In this document: positions 56,713 to 64,000 of the stretch, piece by piece
Numbering within the stretch: position 1 is the first letter of the stretch
Layout of the letters: each line of letters opens with the position of its first letter
Assembly: GCA_963971225.1 (NCBI GenBank)
Contig: OZ020268.1
Coordinates: 13,431,032 to 13,495,031 of the forward strand
Direction of reading: 5' to 3'
From: Melieria omissa
Taxonomy: Eukaryota > Arthropoda > Insecta > Diptera > Ulidiidae
DNA length: 64,000 nt
Translations under genes and position numbers: made by a program
The notes under the pieces: model-generated
Database searches by the model: none
What the model was told of the DNA's origin: nothing
What the model saw: the letters and a program-made list of their open reading frames with translations, nothing else

Positions 56713-57624
56713 AACGAAACAGTAAGTGACGCAGCAGACACTTAACGCACAGTCGCTTGTGGGCAAAGAGACCAGTGATGAAAGGGACTTTCTTATTAAA
56801 TGGGGTTAAATGCTGCCATTCTAAATTGAAACGACATTACTTTTTATTTGAAAAGCGAAAAGAACAGCAAAGCGCAGTCTGCTAATGTGTTTAAAACTTT
56901 AAAAAAGTTGCCTAGACAAGTGTGTTAGGCGAAAAGTTGCACGTTAAAGTGTTTTTTTTGTTCAACTATCGGCGAATAGGTACAAACACGTTTGTGTTTG
57001 ACTTGACTGAAAGTCGCACAACGCAAAGCAATTGAAGTTTTTGTGACACACAGACACATAACACATGTAACTGCGAGTGTACAGGGCCATGCAATTTTAG
57101 TTTATGAGAATAGTTTACAAATCATTGGAAGTCACTTCAGTGTTTGAGGTGATTTTGTATAAATGTTTGGTTCATTTCGAATGGCGTTTTGGCCATAATT
57201 TGCTGAATATTGGTTATTAAGTACTAAAACTTGATTTGGATTCAGACTTGGACGCCAATTTTGTGCAAAAATTAATCAGTTTCGGTCAGTGTCTTTAATA
57301 AAGTCAAGGTCAGATATCATAAGAGATGAAGTAATAAAATTTGGGGAATTTTAGAGCCAAAATGCATTCAATGTAAGGTCGTCATTTCAAACAGACAAGT
57401 TTTTATTTTTCATTGGTTCCTTTTTAATCCGTTGTGGCCGATTCAAAATTAATCTAAAGCTTTTCATAGCCAACTTTTCTATTCTTGGAAGTTGGCCAGT
57501 GTCTGTTGATAGGATGGCCTTCAAAAGTTGTCTTTATCTATGAATTTCTTTCTGGATCTATGGCCCTCTCTTTGTATTTCAAGGCCTTGGCCACTGAGCT
57601 TCAGTTAATTGTATCTTTGTAAGC
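56713..57624. other. Non-coding intron 2 DNA
   Basis: Unique, AT-rich. I see no element, microsatellite or exon signals. Confidence 0.35.
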
Positions 57625-57769
57625 CAGTGACGTATTCAGGGGGGTTTGGGGGGTTGAAACCCCCCTCGAAATATTAGGATCAATTTTAAAACTACATAAA
57701 AACTAATTTGATGAATATTAAAGAATTACTTTTTGAAACCCCCCAAATATTTTTCTGAATGCGCCCCTG
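57625..57769. mobile_element. hAT-like MITE, family C, copy 4
   Basis: 145 bp from CAGTGACGTATTCAGGGG to CTGAATGCGCCCCTG, inverted relative to the copies at 27846 and 47626. It is flanked by TTGTAAGC and TTGAAAGC, an 8-bp target duplication with one change. The interior GAATATTAAAGAATTAC is shared with the other copies. Non-coding. Confidence 0.9.
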
Positions 57770-60700
57770 TTGAAAGCTAACTCTAAACACTTCAAACGCG
57801 CATATTTGTTGACAGCTGTCACATTGACATACGGCACATACGAATAAGGTTGCACTGTATACGAACTTAATCACACTGAAAAGCCTCACAACGTAAATCA
57901 CCATGTGGCCACGCCCTTGGCACTGTGCAACGCCCCAAATATGCTCCCTATGGCCAACACTGAACTGTGAGTGAACACTGTAAAGAAACAACTACAACGA
58001 TAATGCATTTTCATCTGTCTGTGCTGCATTCGTCAGCGTTTCATTACAACGGAAATCCCCGAAAGGAATGGTTCCAGCGAGCCAGGATTTGTTGGCTGGT
58101 GTTGAAAACAAAAAACGGCACAAGTAAAAAAAAATAAATTAAAGCAAAAAAGTTGCACATTGCATGCTGCATGCTGCTGGTTGCCTGTGTGCCAGTGTGC
58201 ACCTTTGTGCCAAAGTTGCAAACGGCCAGGAAATACAACGAAAAAGAGGTGGAGAAAAAAAGTTGCAGGCCCCACAAAAGGTAAAAATGCCGAGGCAAAG
58301 AAATGTAAAGCATTTGATGGTCGAGTTTTTTGCTCGACATGGCATGCAGCATCGAAATGCGCAACGAATCAATTAAACTCTCAGGCGGCTTTTGGGCGCA
58401 ATGTTTTTTTTTCGAGCCGTTGTTTGGTTTGCTTTCGGTTGCAAACTGCAAATGACGAACGGCCGTGCAGCGAGAAAGAGGCGAGGAGAAAGCAACGTTA
58501 ACGCTGCTGACGAAAGTTGCCGCCGTTACTTTGTGCCACAAGCGGAAAGTGGCAGCTGATGAGAGGCGTTGCAGCGCGGTGGGAGGCTGACAACTGCAGC
58601 GCATCGAAACGTTAGGAGCACAACATGTGGCATGTTTATCAAATTCACTGCGATTCGAACCTAGTAGGCTGTGGCTGTCAGTTGAATCTATCAGCAACTC
58701 TGCCTGGGACGCCTGTGTTGTTGCTGCTGACTTTGCTGCAACTTAATTAGATTTTCTTGCTATGCTGCTGCCACTTTCTTTAGCTGCTAAAGCCAACAAT
58801 CAGCGTTGACATTATTCAAAATTAAAAAGCGGAGCAGCGTCGAGTGTGGCAGCGTGAAGCACAGGAAGCGGCTGCCGTTGCCACTGCTGCTGCTTGTAGC
58901 TCCTTGCTGCTACTAACAAGACGCATAATCAACAGCAGCGTCGGATGCTACTGTTGTTGTTGTTGTTGCTGCTGATGTTGTTGCTGATGAAGAGCGGCGT
59001 CAGCGTCATCGTCATCGCCAGCCATTAGAAGAGTAAACAGTTTTGTTATGCGTCAAAAGCGTTGCAGTCACGTTCACCTGTGCTGAGGCGCGAAACGGTA
59101 GTTGCCTCGTTGTTGTTGTTGTTATTGCTATTTATGTAGTTGCGCAAGTTGATGCTGCTGTTGCTGCTGCACTGCGTAAATATTTACCCAAACACTTTTT
59201 TCCTGCATATAATAGAATAACACAACAACAACAACAATGGGTACAACAACATCAAAAACAATCACAGCATCGAGCTTAATCATAATAATAACAGCCCGTG
59301 TGACATATTATAGCAAAATTATGCAGAATAGTTGCATAAACAACGACAAGAATCAACGTAGCAACAACAACAACAACAATAACATAGAAAGAGCCTGAAC
59401 GAGGCAGAGCTGTGGCTTCAGAGCCAGTTTGAAAGCCGTAGAAATACTTTTGTTGACACAACTAATGAGAAAAAATACGCTTGTCGTTGTTTTTGTTATT
59501 GTTGCTGATGAAGTTGCCGCTGCCGCTACCAGTGGGAATGATGTTGTTTTTAATAACTGTTGATATTTCATCAGGAATGAAGCAGAAAACAATTCCACAA
59601 AAATTCATTGCCACTTGAGCTCAGCAACAAAAGAACAAACAAGTTGAAGATTGCCAACAGTCGCATTGTTTTGGCACAACATATCAATTTCATTGTAGCA
59701 GAATAGCAACAAAAACCCATGAAACTGAAAATTATTATCTTGTCGCAGATGAATTTCAACAATGTTGCGCATCGTTTTGGTTTTCGGCGAGTTTCGGAAA
59801 TATGATACAAAAAAATGTTAATCTGGCAACACTGTCGCAAGTAAGTAAGCACCACGCTCACCTACTCAACATGCTGTGGCATTGTTGTCGGCACCCCAAA
59901 ATTGTCAACTCGGCAACGCCAACCGGCAGCAAGATTTATAACCTACGAAATACTGTCAACGCGGCATTTTTGCTGCGCGACCACTGCAACGACAATGCGC
60001 AATCGCAAAAAACTGACATTGTCTGTCAAAAATTTCAGCATTTCCAGCCATCACAAACAGCAGCGCGGCCACTCCATGGCGCTGCGTGTCGTTTCCCAAC
60101 TGACGAACAGCGCAAAGCGGCAGCGGAAAACAATTTTGCACAATTACAGCCGCTGCGTTGCCGCATGAGCAGCGCCAGTCCGCGTCGCACAATGGCAACG
60201 ACAAACGTTGTCCGTCGAAGACTAACTTCAAGAAGCAGCAACAAAGACAGACAGCAGACGACAGCCGCGTAAAAATAAATGCAAAAAAATTTCAAGCGCA
60301 GTCGAAGGCAGCAAAGGCCAGCAACACAAAAAAAAGAGAACAAGCAAACATCAGCGCCAAAGTCCTTTTTTGTCACTTAAATTGCCGTGATAACAAAAGC
60401 AACAACAACAACAACAAGAACAGCCAAAGCGTTGCAACGTTGCGCTGGACTTAAGTGAATCCCGGCAAAAATCACGCAGTACGCCAGCAGCACAGGAAAA
60501 AAAAACAACAAAACGCAGCACCGACCAAAGGGCCGAAACGTGGAAAAAAACTGAATTCAGCAAAAAAATTGCACTGCAAATCAACGATGTTTCGTTGCCG
60601 TTGTGGCTGCTGCTGTGCGGCTGAACCTAACATTTGCTATGCCACAGCTGCAACAACAAAACCAATAGCCGTAGCCGTGGCCGCGGCATTTGTGTGCGTG

Positions 60701-61474
60701 GATTTTTCGCAGCGTTTAGGCAAAAAGCGCGGCCAATCACGCAGCGTTCGGACAAACAGTGCTGATTTTATTGCACCGAATGGCAGCAACAAATATTACA
60801 ACACAAATAGAATTGCGCTCAACTGTGCGGGGGATTTATGGGTGTGATTGGATTGCGACGAGAGATTTAAATCGACTAGTGAAACGCACGTAAAGTGCAG
60901 TGAGCAGCGTTGCTGTGATTGTTTCAGAGAGTTGACGTGGTTTTGTGTTGTTGGTGCGTTGAATCAAAAATTGCTGATTCGAAACTCAAATTCTGTGTAC
61001 AGAAACGACGACTACGAACTCTTATCACAACAATAATTTGAACTTTGACTCTGAGTTGGATTTGCCAGATTGTTTTTTGGTTGAAAATTTCTCGGGGTAT
61101 CAAAAATATTTTAATTTTTAATTTTTAATTCTTTTTTAAATTAAAAATTTTCTTTTTAATATTAATGTTTTTTTAACTTTTAATGTTTTTTTTTTTTTAT
61201 TTTAAAAAAATTTTTTTATATAAAAGGTGTAGAAAAAAGAAATCCTTGGTTTTTGCATGAAATCAAGAACTTTATTTAACATAATTTGAAAGATTCGATT
61301 TATGTCAAATATGCACATTTTTGTTCGATGGATATTTTTCATTTTGAAAGTAATTCTACTGGAAAAAAAGTTTCGCAATTTTTTCTTGGTGCAATTTTTC
61401 ACCAGCAAAATCATTTGCCACTGACAGAAAAAGATGATAATCGCTTGGTGCCAGGTCTGACTTTAAGTTGGACG
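57770..61474. other. Non-coding intron 2 DNA with many CAA/CTG repeats
   Basis: CAA or GTT/CTG runs lie at 58951-58985, 59110-59125, 59221-59238, 59361-59381 and 60397-60417. GC-richer stretches at 58140-58720 and 59830-60840 give long overlapping frames (up to 217 codons) without domains. A lone family B-like end, AATCTGGCAACACTG, lies at 59821-59835. 61080-61230 is T-rich. Confidence 0.42.
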
Positions 61475-62005
61475 CTTAACCCTTTCGACCCCGAATTTGA
61501 CTGTGTGTTTCGATATTACTTTTTGGTATTCAAATCATGAAACACTTTTCTAAGAAGTGTACATCCAACATTTGAAGTCGCCACGCCTCTTTGTAAGAAT
61601 TCTAGAGCTAGTTTACTTTTGAACAATTTTAGCTTAAAACGGGTTAAATAAATTTTGTATCAATATTTTTTAATTACAGAAAAGTTATTTCATGTTTATG
61701 GAAAAATACAAAAATATCACTTTTTGATTTTATTTAACCATTATTAAAGAAACTGGGTTTTGATCAAACGCACCCAATTCATAGACTTCAATTAGAACAC
61801 AAACTTTCCCTAACATCGCTGCAAATTATTGAAAATTATTTTGGGTTAACAGTAAAATTTTTGTAATTGGCTTTGAATTCACTTCTAAAAATATTAATTT
61901 GTTGGTGCCTATTTAAATTGAAGCCATAAATCAATCGTAGCTTTTGCTATAAGATGACAAATAGGTGAAGTTGCTCTTAGGCAATTTTGGGGTGGAAAGG
62001 GTTAA
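61475..62005. mobile_element. piggyBac-like MITE, family F, complete copy
   Basis: 531 bp including TTAA at 61475-61478 and 62002-62005. The ends are CCCTTTCGACCCCGAATTTG and, on the other strand, CCCTTTCCACCCCAAAATTG, matching at most positions. The interior is AT-rich with no coding. A partial copy lies at 54720-54944. Confidence 0.86.
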
Positions 62006-62423
62006 GAACGTCCCAACCATGCTCTCGGAGCTTCTGGCGAGTCTCTATCGATGTGTATGTGTGTGCCTGACGTTTTCCTGATTATGTTTCATCTTATGTT
62101 TCATTCCTCTTCTGTTTTTCAAAGCTGTCCGCTTCTGGGCGATTGCTTCCTTCAGACGGTCCAATTGTTGCCACTACAGGTTCATATTACATAAGTCTTT
62201 GGTCCTAGGACAAACAGCACCATTTCTGGAACTCTTTAGAATTGATACTGAAAATCTACTTTAATCCAGTCAACAAGTTCGTCTTCCATGCTGTGTCATC
62301 AAAATTACAGTTAAAGACCTTCATGCGCTTCACTGAAGCTGGCGAAAAATACCAAAAATTTCCGTTTAAGAAGTCATTTTAATATTCCAACTTATCCACT
62401 CTTCATGACACTAAAGCTAAACG

Positions 62424-62442
62424 TCTCTCTCTCTCTCTCTCT
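62424..62442. repeat. (TC)n microsatellite
   Basis: About nine TC units. Confidence 0.93.
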
Positions 62443-63440
62443 ATTTCCTCTGTTCATGCGCTAACGATGTCGCTAATCAGTGCGGCGCCCTTGACACGTT
62501 GTGTCGCCAACACGCTTGCATCATTTCCTGCTTAATTTTGTGTTTTTGACACTTTCACACTGCATGTTGCCGCCCATGTTTGTTCGCTTGAATGTATTGA
62601 TTTCGACCACCATTGGGCTCAGCAGCTGCTCGCACCCCAGCGCTCGCCAGCCACTTGTCGAAATGTCGCTAACGAGCCCATCATTTAAATAAAGTCACTT
62701 GTAATGCTGCTCTAATTATTTTGCGCCCTTGGCGCTTGCAACTTCCCTTCGCCCACCCCACCGCATAGTTGAGAGAAAAGTAAAGCTAGACTGCAATGCG
62801 CGCGGCGGGCGGGAAACAAAATGAAAATACCACAAAATTAATGTCAAAAATTTCCGCGTGCTTTTTATGGGCAGTCGAGCAAAAAGTTCTCACAGTCCTC
62901 ACACACAGAGAGAACTTAGCTCTGCGTCTAGGGGCAAAGTTTCGGCTGCAAAGTGTGACAAAAATTGTATTTATCACCCTCACTCCCCCACTCCACTGCG
63001 CCGAAAATTGTTTGCGCGACGCTGCTTAGGCGAAATGATTAATTGAACCGCATTTGGGGCGTCGCAAGCGAAGGAGAGCGGCGCGGCGCGTATCTTCTTC
63101 TTCGACTTCGGATTGTACTGTGGTCGCAGCGGCAACGTTGACAGTCATGAAGTGCAGCCAGCGCTCCGCAAGCTGACATTGTTCGTGCTCCCAGGGGGCG
63201 CACAGCATGGCTTGTGTAGTGTATAGTGCAACAACAACAGCGTTGAACTACAGCAAGTGCGCCGAATAGTTTTAGTTTCAACTTAAAAATTTCAGCTTAA
63301 AAAAAAATGTAAAAAACTCAACTCAAACAGTCAGCATGCAATATGGACTTCATTTTCAATTTCAATTTCACTTTTCCCCTGACACAATAACAAAAAAGCT
63401 GAAACTGCTCCGCGCCCACATATGGCCGCCACTTACACAA

Positions 63441-63460
63441 ACACACACACACACACACAC
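63441..63460. repeat. (AC)n microsatellite
   Basis: Ten uninterrupted AC units, extended imperfectly upstream. Confidence 0.95.
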
Positions 63461-64000
63461 ATTGCGTTTGGTGATAAGAAACAGCGAAGCAAAATTGTCG
63501 ACAGACACGAAATAAGTGTGTCAAAAGCACAAAAAAATAAAACAAAAAAACAAAGCAAACAAAGAAAAGGCGTGGCACGACTATTAATAACAACAAAGTA
63601 GCCACCCTCGCCGCCATTTGGCTGCCAGAAAACTTAGTAAAGCAACAAAAAACATGGTGCAAAATAAAACAATCATCTCGACGGGCCGTAATAAGGTGGC
63701 CAGACTGAAATGATTAATTGTCCATTGCCGTAGTCAGCTGGAGCCAAGTGGCTTTGTGGAGCATTGCAATCGTGTCAGGCCAGACGGCTGACCGGCCAGT
63801 TTGGTTCGGTTTTGCGTGAATTAATGAGTAGGCGAGCAAATGAGAATGTGTCGAGGCCGTCTCTGGTCACATTACATGCTACACGAAATAAATTTGCAAC
63901 AATCATTAAGTATAAAGAAATATTCAGTTCAGTAAATAAAAACGACACTTGGCCTTCTTTTCTACACTTTGCCTTCTTTTCTACAATTTGACTGAGCATT

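Larger units (their letters stand above)
62006..64000. other. Non-coding intron 2 DNA to window end
   Basis: It contains a (TC)n tract (62424-62442), a (CA)n tract (63441-63460) and GC-richer DNA at 62440-63250 with overlapping short frames. CTTTGCCTTCTTTTCTACA-like words repeat at 63951-63987. No exon is supported. Confidence 0.42.

Noticed and set aside
58044..58697. 217-codon minus-strand open frame
   Set aside because: Low-complexity composition, competing frames on the other strand, and no recognisable motif.
59821..59835. A further hAT-like family B copy
   Set aside because: Only the terminal word AATCTGGCAACACTG is present. Neighbouring sequence shows no family B homology, so it may be chance.

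Overview
The window reads as dipteran nuclear DNA, most likely from a true fruit fly (Tephritidae) or a close relative. The basis is eukaryotic splice signals, very frequent (CAA)n/(CAG)n and (CA)n microsatellites, many small DNA transposons (mariner, pogo-like, hAT-like and TTAA-flanked piggyBac-like), a tRNA-derived SINE, and LINE fragments carrying an RNase H domain. There are no operons, no ribosome-binding sites and no dense coding. The family-level placement is inference.

I can support only one host gene, on the + strand. Its first coding exon ends at 11724 and carries a signal-peptide-like segment, a Gln-rich stretch and a CxxxC motif. A 48-nt exon at 53283-53330 follows, in the same phase, with a good branch point, polypyrimidine tract, acceptor and donor. 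Joined in phase 0, the two exons give a Cys spacing like the N-terminal cysteine box of anosmin-1 (Kallmann protein, fly Kal1). That identity is a moderate-confidence inference. If the model is right, 11725-53282 is one intron of about 41.6 kb, and 53331-64000 is the start of the next intron, which is at least 10.7 kb long.

Layout. 1-10.9 kb is upstream DNA. It holds an internally deleted mariner, two pogo-like MITEs (one inserted in a hAT-like MITE), a TTAA MITE, a LINE scrap, a SINE with a 9-bp target duplication, and a GC-rich block just upstream of exon 1. 11.3-11.7 kb is exon 1. The giant intron contains LINE copies (12.9-13.8, 43.4-43.9 and 50.7-51.6 kb), piggyBac-like MITEs (16.3-17.1 with another MITE nested in it, 21.9-22.4 and 44.2-45.1 kb), hAT-like MITEs (18.6, 27.8, 41.4 and 47.6 kb) and a TTAA MITE with long inverted repeats (28.9-29.6 kb). 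It also contains two LTR-like copies (33.3 and 37.6 kb), a mariner interrupted by a hAT MITE (47.6-49.0 kb), and several tandem arrays (14.5, 15.6, 24.4, 25.1-25.9, 37.0-37.6, 41.9 and 52.1-52.6 kb). Intron 2 carries three more MITEs and simple repeats.

The window's main interest is the layered transposon record, with at least three clean nested insertions, and the very large first intron that hosts it. No CRISPR, rRNA or functional tRNA gene was seen.
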